NCBI GenBank assembly: GCA_036925085.1
Contig: JAUPFP010000036.1
Location: 372,001-436,000, forward strand
Direction of reading: 5' to 3'
Length of the DNA stretch: 64,000 nt
Source: Brachycybe producta
Taxonomy: Eukaryota; Arthropoda; Diplopoda; Playtdesmida; Andrognathidae
Part shown: piece after piece, positions 20,807 through 32,700 of the stretch
How positions within the stretch are numbered: the stretch's first letter is position 1
Layout: every line of letters begins with the position of its first letter
The notes under the pieces: generated by a model
The model's database searches: none
What the model saw: only the letters and a program-made list of their open reading frames with translations
What the model was told of the DNA's origin: nothing
Translations under genes and position numbers: made by a program

Positions 20807-23256
20807 TCAAATTACATTTACGGTTTTGGTTTGTTCATAAAAAGAAACATTATTTAAAATGAGATCTTGTTTGATTTTTCCTGCATTCTGTAGGTTCTGT
20901 TCTGTGTGTGGTCGAATCAGGTCATCGTAGTTATTTGGTTCTTCCTCCTGTGAATAAATTAACATAAAAGTTCGTCTTCTAACCGATCCTCGTACAAAAA
21001 TAGAGCTAAAACATACCTCCACGAACTGTAGCTCTGAAAGGACGTCGCTGTTACTGACACACAAGTTGTGCAAAACGCAACATGCGATAACAACGATGGG
21101 GATGAGATCCATTCGTGACATATCTAAGAAAGCCAAACGTCGCCACCTTCCTCTGAGATGTGCAAACGCCCTTCTTATTACGTTTCTAGCTGCCGAATGG
21201 CTGGCATTGTACACCCTTTCTTTCTGTGTAAGGATTCCATTGTCCCGAAACGGCGTCATCATGTACGGACTGATGTCATACGATCCGTCTCCTACAAGGT
21301 GCATATCGTCTGGAAACAACATCGCGCCTTTTTCTCGGGTTTCGTGCGCAAGTGGTGATCGTGCATACACTTCTGTGTCGAGCGCACTACCGCATTCTCC
21401 CGCATAGCAGCTTGTGAACAGCATCTCGTCGTCGCAAACAGCTGTAAAGAACAACCGAACTATCAAACCTTACAAATATTATTCAGGATTTAAAACTTAA
21501 ACTTTGAAGTTTAGTTAGAAACTCTTAGCATTTTCAGCAGTAAAATTAAAGAGAAATTTGAAAACGTTTTAGAAGCTAGAAGGGGTAGCTTGATCAGTTT
21601 GGGGTATTTTTAAAATGACTCAACTTTAAAGCTGATAAACCATCTTAACATAAAAACAAAAGAATTCCGCATAAAGTTGAGGGTATAAAATGAAGAATAT
21701 AATATTTGAGGGTAGAAATCCATCAATACCTTGTAGAATAATGGAATGGAATTCGTTTCCATTGACATATAAAGCGGGTTGCTCACGAGGAGCTTTTATA
21801 CGAATGTGGGTTCCGTCGATGGCGCCCAGAACTCCAGGAAATCCCGTTCGATCTCTTATGTTTCGTGCCGTCGCCTTCCGCCTCCTCTCGTCCGGCCATG
21901 TGACAAGAAAGGAACTCTGCGCGTGCAGCACCTTGCACATGTCCATCACCGTCGAAAACAGCGTTTGCGTCGACACGTTGAACCGATCGCTAACCGATCT
22001 GTAAGAAAACAACAACAAGGCCAAAATCATTGTTGGCAACCCGACAGCCGTACAACATGTTTGTTATCTCCTTCCGTTTGCGACCACTTGATTACCTTTT
22101 ATATTTGGGGCTTTTAATTACCTGTACGCTTCTCTACTTCCTAGAAACCAGAGCATCATCAATACTTTTTCATCGGTTGCGATCGGTGGACGTCCCGTGT
22201 GTCGCGTATCGGAAGAGGCGTCCGAAAGAGTGCGGCGAAGAATCTCTAAAGTCTGTCGTGTCATTCGGAAATGCGTTTGAAAATCACTCGGACTTCATAA
22301 AATTGAAAATTTAAGTAACTAATTAGAAATGAAATGATTTGATATCAATCGATATCTGATGCTCCGGTTAACTATAACTATTAAGCGTTTTTTTTTTAAG
22401 ACAAACACTAAGGAAAAATTGAAAGCGTTTTAGAAAGTAGAAGGGTAGTTGTATCTTTCTAAATAAAACATTTTCAAGTTTTACTTAAGATGTGAACCGC
22501 TGATTTTCGAACTGTTGATTACTTGAGCAAAATTACGATAAAATTGAAGGTGTTTTAGAAACTAGAAGGGTAATTCAATGACTTGAGACGGTATTTTCAT
22601 GCTGACATCGTTTAAAATAAACTTTTTTAGAAAGAATAATTAAAAAAAATATCGTCTGCTTTTAAAGTTGGATCCTTTCCAAACTGCCATAAAAAGTTTA
22701 TTTTAAAAGATATCAACATGAAAATAATTTTAATTTATTGAGCTACCCTTCTAGTTTCTGTTAATTTTACACCTGAAAGACAGAATAGTGACGAAAATTT
22801 ACGAGACATTTTACAATAAAAAAAGGAAGTTCTGTACTAAGAGGTGCATTCTCGTGCAAAACTGCATCTTGATATATTGGAGGTTATAGTTACCCGAAGC
22901 ATAATACGCGTTCATTTGATTAATACTCACGAATATTTTGGAATTACTTCTCTGTAGAAATCTGTCACTCGTCGTCCAACGCATTTTCTCTTTTTTCTAT
23001 TATTTTTAATTGTAAAAATCTTTTCTTCTTCTTCATTTTCTTCATTGTTTTCATCCTCCTCCTCCTTTTTTTCTGGTTCTTCTTTATTCTTTATCTGAAC
23101 ATCTATTTCATTTTCTACTATTTGTTCGTCTTCCTCCTCTTCTTCAGATTCTGACTCCGATTCTGAGCTACTAGAAGTGGTGTCATCGTCAAAGAAAAAC
23201 CACTTTGCTTCTTGACATATCGAGTAAATCAGTCTACTACTACTACTAAGCGCCAT
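20807..23256 (-). CDS. HARBI1/PIF-Harbinger transposase-like protein, 5 exons, 443 aa, catalytic Glu replaced
   Basis: A DDE-type nuclease fold protein. Exons (5' to 3'): 22931-23256, 22122-22292, 21730-21998, 21017-21441, 20807-20947; total 1332 nt, phases consistent, canonical GT-AG. The N-terminus MALSSSSRLIYSICQEAKWF is followed by a Ser/Glu-rich acidic tract and basic RKKRK. Then come HFRMTRQTLEILRR, RPPIATDEKVLMMLWFLGS and the DDE_Tnp_4 domain: first Asp in GAIDGTHI (D227), second in LVGDGSYD (D307). At the third position the family has VIE followed by AFG or a similar motif; here it reads NVIRRAFAHLRGRWRRL, with Arg at 345. The frame is otherwise intact over five exons. That fits either a domesticated gene or a recently inactivated copy. 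No Myb-like partner gene and no terminal repeats around the locus were seen. It is divergent from the ICE1-like gene. Confidence 0.88.
21500..21640. repeat. Foldback repeat fragment, copy f (intron 3 of transposase-like gene)
   Basis: GAAAACGTTTTAGAAGCTAG, GGGTAGCTTGATCA, AACTTTAAAGCTGATAAACC. Only the left arm and the extreme right end remain. Confidence 0.6.
22480..22795. repeat. Foldback repeat, copy g (intron 1 of transposase-like gene)
   Basis: Nearly full-length: AACCGCTGATTTTCGAACTG, TTTTAGAAACTAGAAGGGTA, the TTTATTTTAAAAGATATCAA centre of the right arm, then GAGCTACCCTTCTAGTTTCT and GAAAGACAGAATAG. Arms pair with scattered mismatches. A second partial left arm lies just upstream (22415-22470). 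Confidence 0.75.
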
Positions 23257-23721
23257 TTTCGCAATATTACTACCAGTAGCTTAGAAATTTATTTACTAAC
23301 ACCTTTGAAAGAGGCTATACTCATAGTAACGTCTATGAAAAAATCTAGCCTCTCACAATATTCCACAACCGTTTAATGCAATTTCTTAACAAACGTAGTC
23401 TTTTTCAAACGGAAAAGAACGAGAGTGAACCAATATGGCGATAAATTAACGTTTCTTATAGTAAGGCGCCATATTTGAACATCCATAGCTTCTTTTATGT
23501 GACGTCAATTATTTTGTGTTGTTCCACTCATTCTTTTAGTCATCGATTTTTGATGTACATTCTGTCCTCTAGTGTCTTTTTAGGTAACTACTCAAGTGAA
23601 GCAGCGGAAATGACGTAAACGGCGGCCATTTTGTTTGATATTTCATTCTCCACATGCGTTTTTTTTTACGTTTTGTGTCAAATTTCTGCGTTCAAATGTG
23701 TTTTTCTTCAGAAGGATAGAG
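23257..23721. promoter_or_regulatory. Putative bidirectional promoter, transposase-like gene / ICE1-like gene
   Basis: The two start codons are divergent and only 465 bp apart. The interval holds several CCAT-type cores: GCGCCATTTTCG at the minus-strand start, AATATGGCGATA near 23430, GGCGCCATATTT near 23465 and GGCGGCCATTTTG near 23621. The last resembles a YY1 site. A TGACGTAAA half-CRE lies beside it. No TATA box is obvious. Function is inferred from position and motifs only. Confidence 0.45.
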
Positions 23722-26700
23722 ATGGATTTCGCTATTTTACATTGTGACAATTGCGAACAACTAAAAAAGGTAATGTTTCGAGCAGATTTTATTAACTTAA
23801 AAGCGGTTTAAACTTAAACAAATAGTAAATTCCTTCGATTAGGAGGAGACCGTCTTAGCCTCTATGTATGAGTTTGCATAACTCTTTTGTGTTTTGAGCG
23901 TCGTTGACGCAACCGGCGTGTTCGTGGCTTAGAGGCTAGTGGCTCCTAATCGAAAGAATACTCAGAAAATCGAATAAATTGGCCTTGTTTGTTTTTTCAT
24001 GTATTTAATTGGCTTTTTCCTTCACTTATTCTATCCATTATGTGTTTTTTTTCTGAAGGATTACGTCATAAAATTTGGAAACCTCAAGAAGAAAATCATT
24101 TCAACAGAGTAAGACTCGAAATGTGGGTATTTTTTCTATTAGGAGCCGCTAGCCTCGAAACTCAGGCTGCCAAGTTGTTATATAGACTATAAAGGTGTAC
24201 AATCTCCTGCATATAGGATAAAAATCGTTTTTTGTAGCTTAGCCTCTATGCAAAGCGGTTTCAGAGCCTTAATTTGGAGGCTAGCAGCTTCTAAACGAAT
24301 GAATATCCTCAAGACCTTTATAACGCGTGATATTTGGCTTTAATTTGCTTATTTATTATTTTTGTTTCGTTTCAGTTTGCTTATCAGACAGTTCAACGCC
24401 AAGAAAAATGATATCCTTTTAAATCTAGATTCTAAAATATACACACACACATTCGAATTTAATTTCTTATATTTTGTTTCACTTGACTTTTTAAATGTGT
24501 TCGTTTCTTACAATGTAGTACTCAGTTGAAGAAGTTGGAAGATGCGTCGCTTCTAATCGAACAACTTCAGAGGTAAAAAGGTTCAGAGAAACGTCGATTA
24601 TTTTTCTTCTAATTGAACTCATTTTATTATTTTCTTTAGAGATTGCCGGAAGTACGAGGGTGATCTCTGCCAAGTTCTTCAAGAAGTGGAACCACTCAGA
24701 GAATTTAAACAAGTAAAATACGAATCTTTTGTTTCTTCTATTTCTTCCAGCTAAACGATGTTTGTTTGTGTTTTTTTTTTTAGAATCAGAGCCGCTTGGT
24801 TGTCGAGAATGACACTTACCGCAAAAAACTCGACAATCTTCAGTCTCAATTGCAGGCGGCCGAAGTAAAAAAAAACAAGAAGATCAGGACGTTCAGATAG
24901 TTTTATGTTTTATATCGTTATTATTATAGAAATCGAGGGAACAGTTTGTCGTCAAATTGAAGTTGTACGAAACGGAAGAACTGCAATACAAAAAAGAGAA
25001 GTTGGATTTTCAGGAGGAACTTCAAGCAGCGAAGAAACAGTTAGTTGCCTTGAAGAAGGAATTGGCCAAAGGTAGGTGGCTATCTGGCTACTTTCAATGT
25101 TAAGATATACTGATGAAAATATCTTCCAAACATGTTTGATGTTTTTTTAAAATGATTTTGGAACTCTGGTTATTCTGCAGTTTGAAAATATGTTAGAAAC
25201 TAGAAGGGTAGCTCAATCACTTATGGGTATTTTCATGTTTAATATCTTTCAAAATAGACTTTTTATAGACAGAAATTAAAAAAAATATCGTCTGCTTAAT
25301 GTTAAGTCATTTTCAAAATGAACACAAAAGCTTATTTTGAAAGATATTAAACATTAAAATATCTTTTAAGTGAGCCACCCTTCATGTTACTTTTTTTCGG
25401 AAATGCAGAATAATCATTGAGCAAAATTAGATTTTTCACTTTTTATTTGCACATTGCAGCGTATCAAAAGCGAGCTCTGAGAAAGCGCTTTAATTCCAGA
25501 GGTTTGGAGTTGAATTATTTGTATCTTATAGACACATATTATGTTCTGGTTAAGTCTTCCTCCCTTACAGCGAAAGAATTACACTTGAATTGTTTAGTGA
25601 CGCCCAAAATGACGTTAGGTGACCTTGAATGAATGAATTTAGAATGACTTTGCCCATTATCTACCACAATAATGCAGCGACCCTCTCATGACAACACTAA
25701 TCCTCCTGCAGAAAGCATTTACACGGTCAGTTATGTTCTCAGTTCCATTTCATGTTCAGTCGAACTGTCCGTTTGTCCTATGTGTAAAATGGAAAAATGA
25801 CTGATAGAAGACACGAACTGACGTAATAGGCCGACCTATTTGTTTCATTTCAGTTCTTAGAATTCCTACGTGTAAAAAAACACGTTAATCGAAGTTCATG
25901 CATTAAATTAAAGCTCAAGTCAGACTGAACAGGCGTGAAGAGAACTGAAAGGACTGGAGAACAGAACTGACCATGTAAAAGGCCCTTAAGCCAAGTAAAC
26001 TTAACTCAAGCATTGTACCGCAAGCATTTTAAAACGTTACTTGTAAAAGCCTTCTATGGGCCTTGGCAGACAAACGACTTTTCAAAGACTTTTCGACGAC
26101 AAGATGAAATCTAAGGTCGCTGGTCTGTCGTCGCAATGGGTTTTCAATGGAAAGACGCCAACCTTGGCACACAGGCGACTTTGAAAGTGTTTGGTTTTAG
26201 CGACAACTCGACTTCATTTTGTCGCCTGTCAGCCAAGGAGCAAAATGCCGAAGTGTTTTTTTATTTACTCTAAACATATTTCCGCATTTGAATTGAATTT
26301 CTTGTTTAGAATTCATTGTTTGGAGAATTTAGAGAAAACTTCATGTAAGATTTGACATTTTACTGATGGTATTATGCAAATTTGCAAAGGTGAGGAGAAG
26401 AAGAAGAAAACGTAAAAAGTCTTGTATTCATTTCAAGTTGTTGTTGATTTAGTTCTCTTAATACTGGTACAACTGGTAGAACAGCATCTTGTGTGTCTTT
26501 GTGTGTAGGTCTCTCGAATTCATTCGAATGACCTCGTACGAACTTAGAAATATATATGCATTTGTTACAAGAAATTAGCATAAAGCTTGTTTATTTTTCG
26601 AACAACTTGAGTAACATATTTTCAAACTGAACCAAGTTTCCAAAAACAAGAAAAGTCTTAAAAAAAACTCTTCGAAATCTTTTATCTTTTGTCAACTAAA

Positions 26701-29700
26701 CCTAGTTTCTATTTACTCTTAAGGTTCATTACAATTTACACCTTAAAAATCGCTATAAAAAAATCATTCTCGTCAATCGAGAATGTTTTGATGCAACAGC
26801 TGGTTTAAAATACAAGAAATGTAGAAAGTTTCATTAGATATACAAAGTAAAAAACAAAAAACAAAAATAAGTTCTAAATAATATCTATTAAAATAGGGAG
26901 GGGAGATCACGTTTTGGCCTGTTCGATATCCTTAAAATTGTCCTTATCAGTTGGTATCGGTGTATAATCGGCCGAATAATTGTCTCCTCCCGATCTGCTG
27001 ATGGCGGCTTTCTTGCTTTTGTTTCCTCTTGTTTTGAAGTAAAGGATGACAACAAATTCTATGAAACACACAGCACCAATAATGGCAAAGTCGAGAGCAT
27101 AAGATGGGGGAGTGTAGATTCGTAACGCCACTGTTGCGTTACGATGGCAGCAATGATTGTTCGAGGTAGCGAAGCAAGTGTATTTTCCCGAATCCGAATC
27201 GGTTATGTTGAATACACGAAGCGTACTTATGACCGTTCGTTTTCCCTTGGCGCGTTGTTCGTAAAACTCGTGAGTGATATTCACTCGTGGGTTCGAAACA
27301 GTCCATTTACCATTTTCTTCCTCGTCTTCTTCGGTCTGTGCCTTTCTATAATCCACATTTGGCCCTTTTGCAACCTTTGGTGGTAGATGCCACTTTACTT
27401 GAGCGCTATTGTTTAGTGCACTTACTACCGTACATCTGATGGTCAGATTTATTCCGGATGGAATAATGAGACCTTCTGAGGCACTGATTTTAACGCTCAA
27501 ATCTTCCGGATCGTGACAGACTCGCTTGTGGCACTGTTCGTTTCCAGCCACTAAAGGTTGATCTTCTTGTACAAAACTTGCACCCGCGTTAGATCCTAAC
27601 GCGGCAAGAAGTTTTGGTTTTGCTTTCGATTCTATTTTATCTTCGTTGTTGTTGTCGTCGTCCACGTTTTGAGACGGTTCGAGAAATTCGTCCAAATCTG
27701 AACTTCTTTCTCCGTCACCACTACTTTGATCCATTGAGTTTTCATCCTTTTCGAGAGTTTCCTTATGATTCAGGGAGTTTTCTAGTTTGTTCTCTTCGGT
27801 AATCTTCTGAGACAAGAATTCCTTAGTGTCTGTTTCGTACTCACTGTCATCATTATCATGAATTTCTTCGTCTGCCATTAATTCTTCACTTTCTAGACTC
27901 TCTGAGGTCTCGGACGTTTGAGGAAGAGTCGGAGTTGTCGACTTGTTATTTTCGGTTCTGTTAGGTCTTGTCGTTAGGTCTTTTTCCGTTGTCGTTTTAG
28001 TTTCTTCCTCGTTACCATCATTGTTTTGATGATGTTGTTTCATATCCTCAACGTTCGCTGTCAGGTTTAATAAGTCACCAATGTTCCACGTTTTCTCGTC
28101 TGAATGTTGTCGTTGTTCTTCTAAGTTTATTAGATCTTTTTCCGTTGTCGTTTTAGTTTCTTCTGCTTTACCATCAACGTTTTGATGAAGGTTTTGAATA
28201 TCCTCATCGTTTAGTGTCAGGTTTAGTAGGGCACCAATGTTCCACTTTTGTTCGTCAGGATGTTGTTTTAAGGATGTTGTGTCGATACCATGGCCGCCAG
28301 CCTCTTCTGTGTTTTGATCAATTTCTTCGCTGTTCATCTCGGCAGCCGTATCTTCATCATCTTGCGTTGCATTTATGTTGGCATTGCCGTAATCCAGTGA
28401 AGTACTTATAATAGCCACGATTAAAAGAAATGACAGCGTACTACTACTGCATGTCAACATGTTAGTTTGCTTAGGTTAAGTTTTTCTTAGTATTTTCTTC
28501 GTAACTTTAGTCTTTTCTCTTTTGAGAGAGACAGACACCAACTTCTTCTTCTTCTGAAGTTCGAGCAATTAATGCAACATTGAAAGTTAGTCGTAGTAGT
28601 CTCTCATTCACTCAACTCACACAGGTGTTTACTCAATTGCAAAATCTTATTTTAAGTTTTCTCCGTGTGCACCTTGAGGGGTTGTTTAGGAAACAGGTTC
28701 TTCCATTGTTCTTTATGTGTGGCTGTGTTTCCCAAATTTAGAACGTGTCAGCTCTTTTCTCTCTCTCTCTCTCTCTCTCTTTCTCATTCTCCGATTCTCC
28801 TTATCTTCATGACCGAAACGGGTTGACGTCAGTCTTACCTAGTTTGCAGTTTTAAATCATTAGAAAATTTTCAATGCGGAGTTTTTCTATTTATTAAAGA
28901 GAAGGAAGTAAACTTCTTTTTTTTAAGCTAAATTTGAATGACGAAATTATATGTTTATCCCATTAGATTCTTGTTTGCTGTAATATAATTTCAGATAACT
29001 AGAAATCATTTTATCAATTTAATAATAATTATTATTATTATTAGAGAAGCTTTTCAATTTTCTTAAATCGATACTCATTTCCTATTTTTCATTTTAAAGA
29101 TAATAACTTGTATTTGGAGTTTTATTTTAAAACAACTAATTTTTTTATTACTCGACTGTGCTAATTTCCTGTGTTTTTTTTAATAAATAAATTTTAATTC
29201 ATAAGTATTTTAAAAGATTTATTTCGAAATCAAGATCAAAAGACTTCCGAACAATTTCTGTACAAAAATGTCTTTTTGTAGGTCTTTGTTTTTTGAAATC
29301 TCGTTTGTTAGTTTCTAATTCGAGATAAAGATTTATCTCGTTTTCATTTTGTCTATGAAAGTAGTGCAAAATGTAATGACGTCAATAAATGTATGCAAGG
29401 TAAATTCAACACTTTATATCATAAAACAGATACAAGGCTTTTTATAGTTTTATTCAAATATAAAAATCAAGAGTGCAAAAAAAAAAAAAAATAATGGGTG
29501 CATTTGGAAACTAAAGAAAAAAACTATTATTGGAAAAAACACCAAAAAGATGCATCAGTTCTAAGGCTCTGGTTACAATCTTAGGACTGAAACGTAACTT
29601 AAAATAAAGTTAAGCTCTAAACCATGACGAAAGACAAAAGTCTATGGAGGAGAGTTTTTAAGTTTCACTTTGGCTTAAGTAACGATTTAGAATATGGCCG

Positions 29701-32700
29701 TAAGTCCGACACAAACAGCAATCTGGAATTTTGTAACGTGAAAATGACGTCACAACCAACAAGCCGTTGGTTGTGACGTCATTTTCACGTTACAAAATTC
29801 CAGATTGGACCAATCCAGTGAATCTGGATGCATCGCTTGATACGACGTCACTAATCGTGCTAATCTTTTAGTTTCCGATTGCGCCCTATGATTTTGAAAC
29901 ATAAAAATGAGTTATGTGTTTTTTTATGTTTTGAATTTATATTTTCCAATGAAAGTTTCCATTGACTCTGTGACTAAGCTTATTGCACCAAAGGCAAAAC
30001 TTGCGCATTCAACCTTGTTGTTGTTTCTTTTTAAAAAAATTATTACTACTTTCAGCAGCAGGTGATTAGGACTTACGTGTCTTTGAAATTATTAAATTCG
30101 AAATTGTGTACTAGTTTTTTTTCAATTAAGCTTTTTTTCTTATGCAATAGCCTTATTTGTTCATAATTTCAATTTTATTGCTACTTGGTAACTCATTTAT
30201 GTTTATTATAAGTAGAGACACACACAACCAGAAAGAATTAATCTTTTTTTTTTTCCAATTTAATCTCATTGATTTTTAATAACACTTTGTACAATAATTA
30301 TATGTAGGCCTACAATAAGAATGATTTCATTTAATAAAAATATCACGAAAGCTACGTCTAGACACGAGAAAATGTGGTAAAACCTTAAGTTCGATACAAA
30401 CATTTTCTGATAACTAAGGCCATAAGGTTGAATAAAATGGACGAATTCCACAATTCAGGGTTTTAAGCCCTTTGAGGGGTGAAGGGTACTGTGCCATATG
30501 TGTAATTAATTCAAAATAAAAATGTCTAAAAGGCACAAATTAATCTTTTTAAATTTGCAAAAATTAGCATAATTTCACTTATTTCTTTAAAACTCTTTTG
30601 TGTTAGAAACATTCTACAAATTGTTTCCTTAAGATGATTTAAGAACGGCTGACTTTCCGAACTCTTGGTTATTATTTCCTTGAAAAGAGCAAAAGTAAGA
30701 GAAACTAGAAAGGTTGATCAATCAATTTTATCATATTTAATATATATATTTTAAAATAAACTTTTTTCTAGACAAAAATTCAAAAATGTCGTTTGCTTAA
30801 CGTTGGGTCATTTTCAAACTCACATAAAAAACTAATTTTGAAAGATACCATCATGAAAATGCCCTATTAAGTGATTGAAGCTACCCTTCTAGTTTCTAAA
30901 ACACGTTCACATTGCGCTTGAAAGACAGAATAATTACGAGAGGCGTTTACACTTTAAAAAAGTTGAAATAATTTTTAATTTGAATTTTTTTCTTATCATT
31001 TCTGATAATTATTAGAAACAATAAAAAAAATGCAAACTATTAATTGCTTCAGACATTTAATTAATTGTGGTTTTTCTATTTAATTAAAACATTTTTAATT
31101 GCATTTTTATAAGGCATTTATTTGCATTAAAATTAACAATTTCTAAAAGTCGTTTAAACATTTTGAAATTTCTATTTGCATAAAAGTTTTGATAAATTAT
31201 GGAGATTTATCGAAAAGTATGATCAAAGTTATCTGGAAAACGTTGTAGCGCAAAACCAGACGTTTTCTTTCTGTTGAAATAATAGCACAACACACACAAG
31301 AAAAAAAGAGAATGGCAAAATATCGTGACACTTTTTTTCTATGGAGTGAATTAAATTAAAAATGAAACAATATTCTGTTTGTATATTCGCCGGTAGCATT
31401 GTCCTCGTAAAAAATAAAACAAGAAACACTTTTTTTTTAAAAATATAACAATCATTTTGACGCGCGTTTCAAGTTGAATTAAAACAATGCAACGACGTTG
31501 TTATCAAAATAAAATCGGAAATTTTGTCTTTAAAAAAAATTATTAAAATTGAAAATAAGACCTTCAAAAATAAAACTTTCTAAGGTTATTATAAGAAGCA
31601 CATTATTAACATGGGTGGTGGTGGTTGTTCAGGCAAATTTTGCGCTGTTGTTATTATTATTATTGCTTCATATTTTGGCGTCGAGAACAGAGAATTCCTA
31701 ATAATAGTCATTTGATGTTTTTCGTTGCCGAGGGCCATAATTTGGTGTTGTTTATATGCAATGCCGCTTTCTATCTCTCGCTCATACTTTTTTTTTTCTC
31801 ACTGCAACTGTCTAGTAATGGAACATTTATTTATTATTAATATTTTTAATTGTTCTTTTCGTTTTTATTTTCGCAGGTGAAGGTGAAGAAATAAAAAACG
31901 AATTAAATGTTGCTACAAAGTCAATAAAACTCACACGAAGAAAATACAAGACGGCAATGGTACTAATTGTTATTCTCTTAATTAATTAACATGTTTTATG
32001 AACGTGAACATTTTCGAACTCTAGTGACTCGTCAGTTTCAGTAAGAGCAACACTAAGAAGAGATTGAAAGTGTTTTAGAAACTAGAACGGGTAGCTGAAT
32101 CACTTAAATAGTAATTTAATGTTTGATATCTTTTTAAATAAATGTTTTATAGACAAAAAGTACAAAATTAGCGTCTGATTAAAGTTGGGTCATTTTATAA
32201 CTGACATAAAAAGCTTATTTTAAAAGATATCAGCATGAAAATACTCTTTAAAGTGGATTGCCCACGAAAGACGGAATCACCAAAGTTAATTAGTTTTATT
32301 TGCTTATTTCCAGAAACACTTGGTTACATTCGGTGATTTACTTCGATCGAACAGTAATGTTGTTTGTCGTTTTCTTCATTGATAACAACATTTAATGAAG
32401 TTACTAATAATTTTTTTCAATTGTTCTAGAATTACTTTCGAAAAAACTAGGACAAATTCTTAAGAAATATATCAAAGAATTGAATAGCGATGAAGGAGGA
32501 AATAATATTAACAGCGATTCGGATGCAGATTACAATAGTATTAAGACATTTAATTCTATTAAAACTGTCACATTTATTTACTTAAAGAACAAGTATTTCA
32601 TCAGTTCAATTTCGGAACTCTATGATTATTCTTCTCCATTTCATAAAAGCATCATTAAGTTAACATCGGTTAGAAACTAGAAGAGTAAACGAGTCACTGA

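Larger units (their letters stand above)
25072..31876 (+). other. Large intron 7 of the ICE1-like gene
   Basis: 6.8 kb, while most other introns in the window are under 400 bp. It starts GTAGGT and ends TTTTCGCAG, with phase 1 on both sides. It holds two foldback copies, two non-autonomous inverted-repeat elements, an intronless antisense Ig-domain gene, a 42 bp perfect hairpin and AT-rich filler. The join is supported by continuing Lys/Glu-rich sequence, but a gene boundary here cannot be fully excluded. Confidence 0.65.
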
